Below, piece after piece: positions 17,163-26,510 of a stretch of DNA of 64,000 nt. This DNA is from an uncultured Flavobacteriaceae bacterium. Its GTDB lineage: Bacteria; Bacteroidota; Bacteroidia; Flavobacteriales; Flavobacteriaceae. A model generated the notes under the pieces. The model was not told the origin of the DNA and made no database searches. It saw only the letters and a list, made by a program, of their open reading frames with translations. How positions within the stretch are numbered: the stretch's first letter is position 1; every line of letters begins with the position of its first letter. The position numbers were made by a program, and so were the translations under genes. The stretch spans positions 100,178 through 164,177 of the forward strand of contig CALSTP010000001.1 of NCBI GenBank assembly GCA_943789305.1. The letters are read 5' to 3'.

Positions 17163-20100
17163 TTACTCTGTAAATTCTCCAAAAGTTTTTAGTTGAATAT
17201 CTTTCCTAGATTTTATTTTTTTTGAAATTTTATCAAAGTCTTTCTTGGCTTTTAAATAACGATTTTCAACAATTGATAAATATTCTAATTCAGAATTTGA
17301 GGGTTTGTCATAACTCTGAACAATTTTACTAAATAAATCTGCTAATTTCTCTCTTAACTCTGGTTCAGCACTACCAACATAATTATCACCAGTTGTAATG
17401 ACTAAAGTTTTCTTGAGTTCAATTAATTTTGATTTAAGTTTACTTTTTGTCTCAGGTGCTTCAATAAAAGTATCAATTTGATACACCATGTAAGCCAATT
17501 CTTCAGTCATTTTATACATCTTAGTTATGACATCATGTTTCAAGTTTCTGTCTGCTAAAGATAAACCTGACCTTTCATCGTTTACAATTTCAAAGGTATG
17601 CTCGTAAACTTCTCTACCTTTTGTTATGACTGCTGTATATAAACCTGCTTGTACTCTAGGTGTTGCAAAACCACCAAATGCAAGAGTTTTCCCCTTAGCA
17701 ATTTTAGGTTGTTTAATATTTCCTGACCAGTTCACAATATTAATTCCTTTAGATTTTCCAGGAGATAATTTAGAAATAACCTTGCCACTACTATCCCTTA
17801 TTTCCATGCTCATCTTTCCGAATGTATGTCGTTTGGGTAATAAATATTTTATTTGAGGGGATTTGTTAGCATTTTCTCCTACAAATTGAGTTTCAGCACC
17901 AAAACTACCTGAAAACCCACTTTGATCAGATAACTTCATCGGTTTAGAGCTAAAAAAGTGAAGTTTAGCTTTTAAAACTTCAGTAGTAATTTCGCGTAAA
18001 GGTGAAATATCTTCAATTATAATAATACCTCTACCATGTGTACCTAGAACTAAATCACTGGTTTGTTTTTGTAGATCAATAAAATGAACTGCAACTGGAG
18101 GAACATTTTTAGTGAATTTTTCCCAATGATTACCTCCATCAGCGGTAATATAAAGTCCGAATTCGGTTCCTAAAAACAACAAATTTTCATTTTCATAGTC
18201 TTCCTGAATATTTCTAGAGGTACCAATAACATTGTCTGTAATTATGTTAGTCCAAGTCATTCCAAAATCTGTAGTTTTGTATGCGTATGGGTGCATATCA
18301 CCACTATTATGTCCATCAAAAACAGCATATGCAATTCCTTTCCCATGAACACTTGCCTCTATATGGTAGGTCCAGGTATTACTTGGTAATCCTTGAATAT
18401 TACTCACAACATTTTGCCAGTTTTTACCACCATCTTTTGTCACTTGAACATTACCATCATCAGTACCTACCCATATAATATTTTCATCTAAAGGGGATTC
18501 TGCTATTGTAAAAATTGTTGTATGATTTTCTGCTCCAGAATTATCCATTGATAATCCTCCAGAATCTACCTGTTGTTGTTTAGTTGAATCATTGGTAGAT
18601 AAGTCAGGAGAAATAATTTCCCATGTATCTCCCATATCTTCTGATTTATGAAGAAACTGACTACCCATATAAAAACGATCTGGTTGATGAGCGCTAATAG
18701 CCATTGGGGCATTCCAATTAAAACGTAAATCTTCGTACCCAACTTGTTCTAAGGGCTGAATTGTTTTAACTAATTTATTATCAACATCATATCTCCAAAC
18801 ATTTTGTGCACCTTGCATTTCAGAATAAATAATATTTTTTGTAGGATGTTTTAAAACTCTGAAGCCATCACCAGGCCCAATAGAATTCCAATCCCCTGCA
18901 CTAATTCCTCCACTCGATGAAGATGGCCCATACCAAGAACCATTATCTTGGAGTCCTCCGTAAATATTGTAAGGTTCTGCATCATCAACGCTTATGTGAT
19001 AAAACTGTGATAAGGGTAAATTTTCTACAATTTCCATAGTTACTCCCCCATTCCATGAACGATATACACCTCCATCTGTTCCTGCATACATTCTGTCTGA
19101 ATCATCAATATCAAAGACAATATCATGAATATCGCTATGCATATTACCCAATGATTTAAATGTTTTACCTCCATCTTTAGAGATTGAGCCTGAAAGCCCT
19201 CCTTTTACAACAACATCTGGGTTTCTTGGATCTACAGTAATTCTTGAAAAATAGAAAGGACGAACTGTAATTCCGAAATCATTGTTTAATTGTTTCCAAC
19301 TAGCCCCTGCATCATCACTTCTATACAATCCTTTTCGCTTAGGATCTTCAGCTTCAATTACCGTATATAAAATATTAGAATCTGAGGGGGCTAAAGCAAT
19401 GGCTAATCTACCTAATTGTCCATCAGGAAATCCATTATGAATTTTATCCCAAGTTTCTCCAGCATCTGTAGATTTATACAATGCACTGTTCTTACCACCA
19501 GAGGAGAAAGACCAAGCAGTTCTTCTAAATTCCCACATTGAAACATAAAGGATAGAGGGGTCTTTAGGATCCATAGCCATATCAGCTGCTCCAGTTTTTT
19601 CATTAACATATAATATTTTATTCCAAGTTTCACCTCCATCAGAAGATTTAAAAACACCTCGCTCATCACTATCTGACCATAGGGCTCCTAAAACTGCAAC
19701 ATATACCTCATTTGAGTTTTTTGGATTTACAAGAATATTTGCAATACGTTCAGATTTTTCAAAACCAAGTTTTTTCCAATTAGAACCACCATCTGTTGAT
19801 TTGTAAAGCCCGTCTCCATAGGAAACACTATTTCTAGTCCAAGTCTCTCCTGTTCCAACATAAATTACATTATCAGGATCATTAGGATCCAAAGCAACAG
19901 CTCCAATAGATTGGCTATGGTCATCAAATATTGGATTAAAAGTAGTACCTGCATCATTAGATTTCCATACGCCACCACCCGCTGTGCCAGCATAAATGAT
20001 TTGGTTATTGGTTGGATGAATTTCCATGTCATTAATTCGGCCACTCATTAAAGCAGGTCCTATATGGCGAGCTCTTAAATCTCCAAATAAATTTTTTAAA

Positions 20101-20180
20101 TCAATGGAAGGTTTGTCTTGGGCATCAGTTATAAAAGGAGACATTGATAGGCCCAAAACTAAGATTATTAGTTTTTTCAT
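17163..20180 (-). CDS. Secreted BNR/VPS10 (sortilin)-like beta-propeller protein
   Basis: A 1005-residue exported protein. A signal peptide (1-20, ending TDAQ) is followed by a double beta-propeller with many Asp-box motifs of the form S-x-D-x-G-x-T-W or -F (SNDAGTTF, STDGGSNW, SSDGGETW, STDAGETW, SDDAGASW, SKDGGKTF), each after a DP-N-P-D-IYVG strand. About 750-880 looks like an Ig/FlgD-like sandwich (GKVISKLSPGKSKGINIVNWSG), and the last 120 residues are helical. Annotation pipelines often call this family glycosyl hydrolase, but no catalytic residues are evident and its role is unknown. A distant paralogue lies at 31119-33917. Confidence 0.85.
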   Translation of the reverse strand: MKKLIILVLGLSMSPFITDAQDKPSIDLKNLFGDLRARHIGPALMSGRINDMEIHPTNNQIIYAGTAGGGVWKSNDAGTTFNPIFDDHSQSIGAVALDPNDPDNVIYVGTGETWTRNSVSYGDGLYKSTDGGSNWKKLGFEKSERIANILVNPKNSNEVYVAVLGALWSDSDERGVFKSSDGGETWNKILYVNEKTGAADMAMDPKDPSILYVSMWEFRRTAWSFSSGGKNSALYKSTDAGETWDKIHNGFPDGQLGRLAIALAPSDSNILYTVIEAEDPKRKGLYRSDDAGASWKQLNNDFGITVRPFYFSRITVDPRNPDVVVKGGLSGSISKDGGKTFKSLGNMHSDIHDIVFDIDDSDRMYAGTDGGVYRSWNGGVTMEIVENLPLSQFYHISVDDAEPYNIYGGLQDNGSWYGPSSSSGGISAGDWNSIGPGDGFRVLKHPTKNIIYSEMQGAQNVWRYDVDNKLVKTIQPLEQVGYEDLRFNWNAPMAISAHQPDRFYMGSQFLHKSEDMGDTWEIISPDLSTNDSTKQQQVDSGGLSMDNSGAENHTTIFTIAESPLDENIIWVGTDDGNVQVTKDGGKNWQNVVSNIQGLPSNTWTYHIEASVHGKGIAYAVFDGHNSGDMHPYAYKTTDFGMTWTNIITDNVIGTSRNIQEDYENENLLFLGTEFGLYITADGGNHWEKFTKNVPPVAVHFIDLQKQTSDLVLGTHGRGIIIIEDISPLREITTEVLKAKLHFFSSKPMKLSDQSGFSGSFGAETQFVGENANKSPQIKYLLPKRHTFGKMSMEIRDSSGKVISKLSPGKSKGINIVNWSGNIKQPKIAKGKTLAFGGFATPRVQAGLYTAVITKGREVYEHTFEIVNDERSGLSLADRNLKHDVITKMYKMTEELAYMVYQIDTFIEAPETKSKLKSKLIELKKTLVITTGDNYVGSAEPELREKLADLFSKIVQSYDKPSNSELEYLSIVENRYLKAKKDFDKISKKIKSRKDIQLKTFGEFTE

Positions 20181-20256
20181 GTTAGTAAAATTTATGATTG
20201 ATTGAAAAAAAAGAGCTTAAATAAATTTATAAAGACGCTTTTTTCTAAAATATTTA

Positions 20257-21021
20257 TTATTTATTTCCTTCTTCTGTAATTTCTTCGGGAAATTTAAAAG
20301 CACTAGCATCTAAAGTTGGATTCAATTCAATTTTTTCCATGGTGATTGGTTGGCCAATACCATCTTTTATTCCTTGAATCATTGAGAAAGGGAAATATAA
20401 GCCATCAACTTCTTGATAATCACTTAGTTTTATTTCTGAGGTCATTCCTTTATTAGGTCCCCTTCTTATTTCAGAATGAATAACTATAGGAACAAAATTT
20501 TCTGCATCAAAAAAGTAGACACTTGAATTTTCGACCTCTTTACCATCTACAGTCATCGGTTTTTTATTCAATTTAATTTTAAATGTTTCTGTTCCTTCCA
20601 AATCTTCTTTACCTAACAACTCTACTGTATATCCTTTTTCTCTGTAATTGTAGAAAGCATCAGGAAAATCTTTTGCTTCAAGTTTCATGTTATCTGTAGA
20701 TTCTTGATCACTTTTTTCGGCTTTTTGTGTCTGAAAATTAGTATTCCACAATACCTCACCATCAAAAACTCCTTGTTTTAGTTCTAAACCCTGGAAATTG
20801 ATTACCGTCATTTGGTTACCATTTTTTAACTGAGTGATTTCCAATGGAATTTCCATACCCCCTTGATTTACTTTTGCACTCATCTGGATTCCTTCTAACT
20901 TTCCCCAATTTTCCATCCCCCCTGTATTTTCAAAATAATTTGTTATAATTTCATCAGCAGTTTGGGAGTTAACAGTTATGCTTGCAGAAACAGCTAATAC
21001 GAATAGTAGAATTTTTTTCAT
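20257..21021 (-). CDS. LolA-like outer-membrane lipoprotein-sorting family protein
   Basis: A 254-residue exported protein with a signal peptide (1-19, ending VNSQ) and no lipobox. The body is one incomplete beta-barrel of LolA/LolB type: TADEIITNYFENTGGMENWGKLEGIQM, VLWNTNFQ, GKEDLEGTETFKIKL, then YFFDAENFVPI and a final DGLYFPFSM strand. Homologues are typically periplasmic lipid- or lipoprotein-binding proteins. It lies 76 bp upstream of the BNR gene on the same strand, so the two may be co-expressed. Confidence 0.75.
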   Translation of the reverse strand: MKKILLFVLAVSASITVNSQTADEIITNYFENTGGMENWGKLEGIQMSAKVNQGGMEIPLEITQLKNGNQMTVINFQGLELKQGVFDGEVLWNTNFQTQKAEKSDQESTDNMKLEAKDFPDAFYNYREKGYTVELLGKEDLEGTETFKIKLNKKPMTVDGKEVENSSVYFFDAENFVPIVIHSEIRRGPNKGMTSEIKLSDYQEVDGLYFPFSMIQGIKDGIGQPITMEKIELNPTLDASAFKFPEEITEEGNK

Positions 21022-21454
21022 TATGAAGGTTTTTAGTTTTTATTTATAAGTCTATGAATTTACAGAAATGTTACAAATTAACGGTAAATATTTCGTAAAC
21101 CTTTTGGTCAAAATTGCGAATCGTAAGACTAAAAAGAAGATTCTTGGCTGCATCTTTACAGAAAATTTCGATTTTGAGAGTTGCAACAACATTTTCACTC
21201 CAGAGATAAAGTCTATTATGTTGGCAACCAATGTTTTAAAAAGTGGTAAAAATAAAAAGGAGGTCAAAAAGGACCTCCTGTCTAATATGGCTCCCCCTGT
21301 TATTCAAAGTTGCAACACAATTTCTTCTTTTGACGATCCACTCACCTTAGACGATATCCAATTTTCCCTCAACAATAACACATAAGTAACGAGTGTAAAC
21401 TTCCTTTATTAAGACTTAAAATACCTGAATTAACTGAAGATGATATACCTATTA
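21022..21454. other. Intergenic region with terminator
   Basis: 430 bases between the LolA-like gene start and the end of the 790-residue lipoprotein gene, both minus strand. Frames of 71 and 105 codons overlap on opposite strands here, but one runs through the terminator hairpin at 21252-21279 and neither resembles a protein family, so I call no gene. Confidence 0.55.
21252..21279 (-). terminator. Intrinsic terminator of the large lipoprotein gene
   Basis: On the minus strand, AGGAGGTC/GACCTCCT followed by a T5 run. Sequence context over about 60 bp resembles the terminator at 17062-17089, including a TTTTAAAAAG block before and a CTCCC block after. Confidence 0.65.
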
Positions 21455-23827
21455 TTAATCACTTGGACAAGTTCCCCAGATAGGTTTGTTGGCTTCTGTA
21501 AGGGCTGAACCACTAGAAAATTGATCATCAGGCTGAGATTGAAAATTAGAAACACACCAATTGGTTAAGTCTTGATTAAAATTAGTTGCACCATCAAACA
21601 TACCATTCATATTGGTTACACTTGAAACATCCCAGTTTCCTATGGGTTGATTGAAAGATTCAGCAAATAAAAACATATGCTCTAGGACTGTAACATTTGA
21701 AGTGTTCCAATTCCCAATGTTTTGATTGAATACTTTTGCGTTGTAAAACATTCCCTGCATATCGTTAACTTTAGAAGTATCCCAGCTGCCTATATCTTGA
21801 TTAAAATTGCTATTTGCAAACATATACCTGATAGAAACTGCATTAGAAATATTCCAACTTGCAATATCCTGATTGAATGATGTAGCCCCATCAAACATAT
21901 GCCCCATTTGAACAACGGACGATAAATTCCAAGATGAGATATCTTGATTAAATTCTGAAGAAGCTATAAATACAGAATTCATATTGGTCACGTTAGAAGT
22001 GTCCCAAAAACCAATATCATAATTAAAAGAGTTGTCCCCAAAAAAATTATTATCTGGAAAATCTCCCTCCATATCGGTTACCAGTGTAGTACATAAATTG
22101 AAATTATTATTTGCAAATTGGTCCTTTATAGTTGAATCATCAACAACAGTATAAGTAACTCCATTAATATCAGCGGTCTCTCCTACTGTTGCATTTGGAC
22201 ACTTACAAGTTCCGTTCTCAAAATAGATGTTTCCTGTTGTTGAGGTACTTGTTGTAGTGTTTGCTAATACAATAAGTTGACCAATTACAACTACCGAAAC
22301 TGTTGAACTTTCTATGGTTTGATTGTTGTAATATTTCAAACTGAAAGTGTGTGTCCCTGGGGAGGTTGGGGTACCACTAATAATTATCCGGTTGTTGACT
22401 CCATCAAAACTGTAAATCACTCCATTGGGGAAGTTGTCTCCAGCAGAATTCAAAGGAACTCCATTGTCATTATCAGGACAGTTAGTAGTAAGCTGAATTA
22501 CGGTCTGTTGAATTGAGTCGCCAAGGGTAATACTCTGGTTGAGTGACCCACTTAATAACTCAATTGAAGCTGAAGTACAGATTTCTTCAACAGTATTTTG
22601 ACTACTTACACTAATTTGACCACTCACGGAAGTAGCTATATTAGGAGCCGTTACAACAATTGTGTAATCATAAGTTCCTGATGCGTTACCAGACGGTGCT
22701 CCGCTTATAGTAGCTTGATTGTTATTAAAAGTCATCGTTACTCCCGGTGGAAGATTATCAGCACTCGCAGACAATGTTTCAGTACAAGTTGTAGTGAAAG
22801 AATACACAATATCTTGTATGGAGCTAGTTTGTGTTACTGTTTGAGTTTCTGAGCCGCTATCTAATGAACTTGTGATTGTACAAGTTGCTGAGGCTACTGT
22901 CCCAGTAATTGGGTCTTCACTCTCTATGTAATCATCATCTTTATCTCCATCTAAATCATCATTACATCCATTATTAATATCGATTGAAAAACTAATAAAG
23001 CTATTGGAGATTACAATGTTCGTTATTGTCCCAAAGGGGGAGTTTGATTGTGACAAACTAATGGATGTATTTGAATCAAAAACATACTGACCTGAAATTG
23101 TTGCTGTTGATGTGAAAATAGAAAACGTTGCATCGGTTCTGAAAATTATTTCAGTAATATCACAGTCAACTAATAGTGATTTATCTGATTTTGAGCTTAC
23201 AGATTTTTTTCTAATCTTCCATTTACCAACTCCACTTGTCGGATTGTCATCTTCGGTTATAATTTGTTCAAATGTTCCTGTGGCATTGATTGAACTATTA
23301 ACCTCAACTTCAATAGGGTTATCAAAGTCTACAGACACTTCTTCCTGACCTGTAGCAGCGTCAATAAACCCTCTGGCTAAACCTTCCCATCTGTAAAACA
23401 ACCATCCCGCTTCTGGAGTTGCTGTCAAACGAACCGTACTCCCAGATTCATAATCAGTTTTAGATTTTGCTGAACTAACAAGTTCTTCTGCCACAGAACC
23501 CTGACCACTGGTTTGGAGATTAAAACTATAACTTGAACGAGTGAAATTTGCAACTATGGATGCATTAGCAGTAACTGAATACGATAAAGGATTTGTAGTT
23601 CCTGTAACATCACCAGACCATCCCGAAAATACAAACCCATCTGCTGCAGTAGCAGTAAGAGTTATCGTTGCGTTTTGAGCATATGAACCTCCCGGAGAAT
23701 TTACAACACCTCCCTCAGATGCCGATACTGCAACAGTGTAGTTAACAGTTGCTGGTTCTTCTGGAACAGCAGCGTCCTTTGAACAGGCTAAAAGTAGAAA
23801 AAGAATGAAGATGGAAGCTTTTCTCAT
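21455..23827 (-). CDS. Surface lipoprotein with InlB-type, putative Ig and BspA-like repeats
   Basis: A 790-residue lipoprotein, lipobox Cys15. Residues 1-190 (two InlB-type domains) are almost identical to those of the protein at 8499-10376. Then come a lipocalin-like region (about 200-305, GKWKIRK), two putative cadherin/Ig-type domains (about 320-415 and 425-515, with LPPGVTMTFNNNQATISGAP and FPNGVIYSF motifs), a Cys pair (CKCP), seven DUF285 BspA-like repeats and the tail WGTCPSD. The inserted Ig-like pair is absent from the 625-residue paralogue. It is likely surface exposed. The sharp change from near identity to divergence after residue 190 indicates domain-level conversion. Confidence 0.85.
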   Translation of the reverse strand: MRKASIFILFLLLACSKDAAVPEEPATVNYTVAVSASEGGVVNSPGGSYAQNATITLTATAADGFVFSGWSGDVTGTTNPLSYSVTANASIVANFTRSSYSFNLQTSGQGSVAEELVSSAKSKTDYESGSTVRLTATPEAGWLFYRWEGLARGFIDAATGQEEVSVDFDNPIEVEVNSSINATGTFEQIITEDDNPTSGVGKWKIRKKSVSSKSDKSLLVDCDITEIIFRTDATFSIFTSTATISGQYVFDSNTSISLSQSNSPFGTITNIVISNSFISFSIDINNGCNDDLDGDKDDDYIESEDPITGTVASATCTITSSLDSGSETQTVTQTSSIQDIVYSFTTTCTETLSASADNLPPGVTMTFNNNQATISGAPSGNASGTYDYTIVVTAPNIATSVSGQISVSSQNTVEEICTSASIELLSGSLNQSITLGDSIQQTVIQLTTNCPDNDNGVPLNSAGDNFPNGVIYSFDGVNNRIIISGTPTSPGTHTFSLKYYNNQTIESSTVSVVVIGQLIVLANTTTSTSTTGNIYFENGTCKCPNATVGETADINGVTYTVVDDSTIKDQFANNNFNLCTTLVTDMEGDFPDNNFFGDNSFNYDIGFWDTSNVTNMNSVFIASSEFNQDISSWNLSSVVQMGHMFDGATSFNQDIASWNISNAVSIRYMFANSNFNQDIGSWDTSKVNDMQGMFYNAKVFNQNIGNWNTSNVTVLEHMFLFAESFNQPIGNWDVSSVTNMNGMFDGATNFNQDLTNWCVSNFQSQPDDQFSSGSALTEANKPIWGTCPSD
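23286..23816 (-). repeat. 531-bp direct repeat, copy 2
   Basis: Matches 9835-10365 with 3 mismatches and no gaps. Encodes the signal peptide and the paired InlB-type domains of the 790-residue lipoprotein. Confidence 0.9.
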
Positions 23828-23924
23828 TTTGAATGAATATTTATGACACCATATTATAATTAATAATTTTAATAAACAACTAAAAATAGTGATAATACAA
23901 TCTTAATACTCTTCAAAAAAGCTT

Positions 23925-24137
23925 TTAATCAACAAACAAAGGAAGGTCTTTAACCTCATCTACCTCTTGTTTTAATTTAGGCAAGGTGTATTGTAACGTT
24001 ACCTGAAGCATCTTTATTCTTTGGTTATTGTCCAACTCATTTAGGTCTAAAGAGTCTATTAAATCGTCTAGTAGGTCTTGTAGTTTACTCCTTACTTCAC
24101 TTGTTATTTTGTTGGGACTTCCTTTGGGTCTTGGCAT
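23925..24137 (-). CDS. Small phage-type protein
   Basis: A 70-residue frame starting MPRPKGSPNKITSEVR, then a helical acidic middle (LQDLLDDLIDSLDLNELDNNQRIKMLQVTLQYTLPKL). The N-terminal RPKGSPNK block is typical of small proteins in phages and integrated elements (DNA-binding or small-terminase-like). It lies 246 bp from tRNA-Asn, a position often used for integration, and may be the last trace of such an element. Assignment is by resemblance only. Confidence 0.5.
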   Translation of the reverse strand: MPRPKGSPNKITSEVRSKLQDLLDDLIDSLDLNELDNNQRIKMLQVTLQYTLPKLKQEVDEVKDLPLFVD

Positions 24138-24268
24138 ATTTAGAGGTATTTTATTAATAAAAAAAATGTTGAGGTATTACCATAATTTCAAATAAACACC
24201 CTGTTTACAAACTAATATTATTAGTATAACAATAGAGTTTTACTTAAATTATAGTATTAAATTATAGA

Positions 24269-24287
24269 GTGCCAAATAAGTGCCAAA
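24269..24287. repeat. Paired GTGCCAAA repeats
   Basis: Two identical 8-bp sequences at 24269-24276 and 24280-24287, start to start 11 bp, that is one helical turn, between the small phage-type gene and tRNA-Asn. Such spacing suits a protein-binding site, for example integrase arm sites, but nothing else supports this. Confidence 0.3.
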
Positions 24288-24321
24288 AAATTGACTAACT
24301 TTATACTTAACTTAATTGTAA

Positions 24322-24347
24322 GAAAAAACCCTCACTTTTGGCGAGGG
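24322..24347 (-). terminator. Intrinsic terminator of tRNA-Asn
   Basis: On the minus strand, CCCTC/GAGGG stem then T6, about 37 bp beyond the tRNA 3' end. Confidence 0.75.
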
Positions 24348-24358
24348 CTTATGTTTGA

Positions 24359-24376
24359 ATGTGTAGTGTAGCGGTT
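24359..24376. repeat. 18-bp direct repeat in the tRNA-Asn 3' flank
   Basis: Identical to 13444-13461. It lies between the tRNA body and its terminator. Confidence 0.6.
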
Positions 24377-24383
24377 ACGCTTG

Positions 24384-24457
24384 CTCCTCCTCTTGGGCTC
24401 GAACCAAGGACCCTCTGATTAACAGTCAGATGCTCTAACCAACTGAGCTAAGGAGGA
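24384..24457 (-). tRNA. tRNA-Asn (GTT)
   Basis: Read on the minus strand, 74 nt fold as a cloverleaf: acceptor TCCTCCT/AGGAGGA, D-arm with AGCTCAGTTGGTTAGAGC, anticodon arm CTGA-CTGTTAA-TCAG with anticodon GTT, T-arm CTTGG-TTCGAGC-CCAAG, discriminator G. CCA is not encoded. A terminator follows at 24322-24347. Confidence 0.95.
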
Positions 24458-24522
24458 ATGTTTCAATTGGTGGGCAAATATATATTAATTTAAAAATATG
24501 CCCAAGCTGAAATGATACTTTT

Positions 24523-24972
24523 TTAGGAATTAATTGCCTCTACTTCTTTATCTACTTCATTTTTAACAAACTCAGCTTCCTCATCGTTCCATTCAAAATC
24601 ACTACTGACTTTAAGCGTTTTAGGATTGTATGCAATTTCAAGATATTTTAAGCGGTCAATTCCGTTTACTTTTACCTGGACGATGAACCTGTGAGAATGG
24701 TAAATATCGTATGGGCTTAGGAATGTTTCATAAGAATCCCAGATGATGTTTCGGGTAAATTGAACGTTAAGGTATTTTTCCTCAATAAAGAACCTAATTT
24801 TTTTATTGATTTCACGGTTGTTGATGGGTTTAATCTCACCATCTGCATTTACTTCAAATCCATTGTGTTCCGTAATAAAATCTTCGATAGTTACTTTGGT
24901 TTCTTGGGCTGAAGTTTGTGCAAATTGAACTGCAAAAAGGCTTACAATTAAAAGGGAATAAAACTTTTTCAT
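24523..24972 (-). CDS. Secreted protein of unknown function
   Basis: About 149 residues from the ATG at 24972, which opens a clean signal peptide (MKKFYSLLIVSLF, cleavage after TSAQ). The frame continues 9 codons upstream without improving it. The mature part is acidic and mixed alpha/beta (ETKVTIEDFITEHNGFEV, then KYLNVQFTRNIIWDSYETFLSPYDIYHSHRF), with no domain I recognise. It sits between rseP and tRNA-Asn on the minus strand, 100 bp after the rseP stop. Confidence 0.6.
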   Translation of the reverse strand: MKKFYSLLIVSLFAVQFAQTSAQETKVTIEDFITEHNGFEVNADGEIKPINNREINKKIRFFIEEKYLNVQFTRNIIWDSYETFLSPYDIYHSHRFIVQVKVNGIDRLKYLEIAYNPKTLKVSSDFEWNDEEAEFVKNEVDKEVEAINS

Positions 24973-25072
24973 CGGTTTGAATTTTAAATATAAAATCAAA
25001 TATAAAAAGAAGTTTGACTTTCAGGGTTGCTTTTTTGAGAAAACCCAATTAAACGACTGAATCATTTTGTAA

Positions 25073-26390
25073 TTATCCAAAGATTGCTCTGTATAGATCG
25101 TTTCCGTTTGCAAAGATGAGAATTGCAAGTAAAAACAGGAATCCAAACATTTGTGCGTACTCCATAAATTTGTCGTTTGGTTTTCTTCCACTAACCATTT
25201 CATAAACCAAAAACATAACGTGACCTCCGTCCAAAGCAGGAATTGGTAAAATATTCATGAACGCTAAAATAATTGAAATTAGAGCAGTGCTACTCCAAAA
25301 GCCTCTCCAGTCCCATTGAGCAGGGAAAAGACTTCCTATTGCCGCGAAACCACCTACTTGTGTAGCGCCTTTTTTGGTAAATACATATTTGAATTGAGCA
25401 ACATAGTCATGTAAAGTCCAATAACCGTATGAAAAGCCCTGGACGACACTTTCTTTGAGACTTAAATCTACATGAGTAAACTCAATGGTGTTATAAAATT
25501 TAATTCCAATGGTCCCATCTTCTCTAGGGTAAATTATTTTTGATACAATTTGATCGTTATCTCTTTTAACTTTGAGTTTAAGCGTATCATACTTTTTTGT
25601 TCGAAGTTCATCAACCAAAAAAGAATAACTTTTTATGTCAACTCCATTAGCATTAATGATTTCATCACCCGTTAACAAACCAGATACTACTGCTGGGCTA
25701 TCGGGCTGCACTTCAATAAAAGGAGGGCCGGCAATTCCGATGGGTCTAAGATCTCCAGATTCAAACATTTGAGCGCCAAAATCTTCAGGAATTTGAAGGG
25801 TTTCTTTAGTATCGTCGGCACGGAGAACACCAACTTCTTGGACAGATCTCAAAAATAAATCTTTGTTAATCAACAGAACATTATCTAAGGTTCTTCCATC
25901 AACATTCAAAATTTTATCTCCATCGCGAAAACCTATTTTTTCAGCCAATTCAGAAACTTCAATTCCGTTGGGAACAGCTTCTGTAGTGAGGGTGTCTTTT
26001 CCCCAAACAAAAAGAATCATCATATAAATCATAAAACCAAGGATGAGGTTTACAACAACTCCTCCCAACATAATAATCAGACGTTTCCAAGCTGGTTTTG
26101 ATCGAAATTCCCATGGTTGCGGAGGTAATTTCATTTGCTCAGTATCCATACTTTCGTCGATCATTCCAGATATTTTGACATAACCTCCCAGCGGAAGCCA
26201 ACCTATCCCATATTCTGTATCGCCAAATTTCTTTTTGAACAAGGCAAATTTGACATCAAAAAACAGGTAAAACTCTCTCTACTCGAGTTTTGAATAATTT
26301 TGCGGGAATAAAATGTCCTAATTCATGGAGGACAACCAATAGGGATAAGCTGAGTAGTAGCTGAATTCCTTTAATAATAATTGGGCTCAT
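25073..26390 (-). pseudogene. rseP: Site-2 metalloprotease RseP, interrupted by a frameshift
   Basis: RseP cuts membrane-bound anti-sigma factors within the bilayer. The N-terminus (ATG at 26390) encodes the first helix with the zinc motif HELGH at residues 22-26, runs to KLFKTRVER, then stops. The rest (YLFFDVKFALFKKKFG onward, 25073 to about 26275) lies one frame away: PDZ domain, membrane segments, and the NILPIPALDGGH metal-ligand motif. Removing one base from the GAGAGAG tract near 26275-26281 restores a full-length flavobacterial RseP of about 440 residues. The open frame 25073-26242 alone begins with TTG and lacks HELGH, so would be inactive. The gene is usually essential, so a sequence error is plausible. 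Confidence 0.85.
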
Positions 26391-26510
26391 GGTCAATTTT
26401 AAAATTAAGGTTCAAAAATACTAATTTCCTTGTCCTAACCTTGCGTTTATCAGGATTTTAATTTCTTTTAACATAAAAAAACTCAGTATCTTTACCTCAA
26501 TTTTAAACCA

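Noticed and set aside
21068-21385. 105-codon plus-strand frame in the gap before the 790-residue lipoprotein
   Set aside because: It runs through a terminator hairpin, overlaps an opposing frame and has no recognisable domain; composition looks like AT-rich noise.
25021-25203. Short minus-strand frame over the 3' end of rseP
   Set aside because: Out-of-frame shadow of rseP with no signal or domain.
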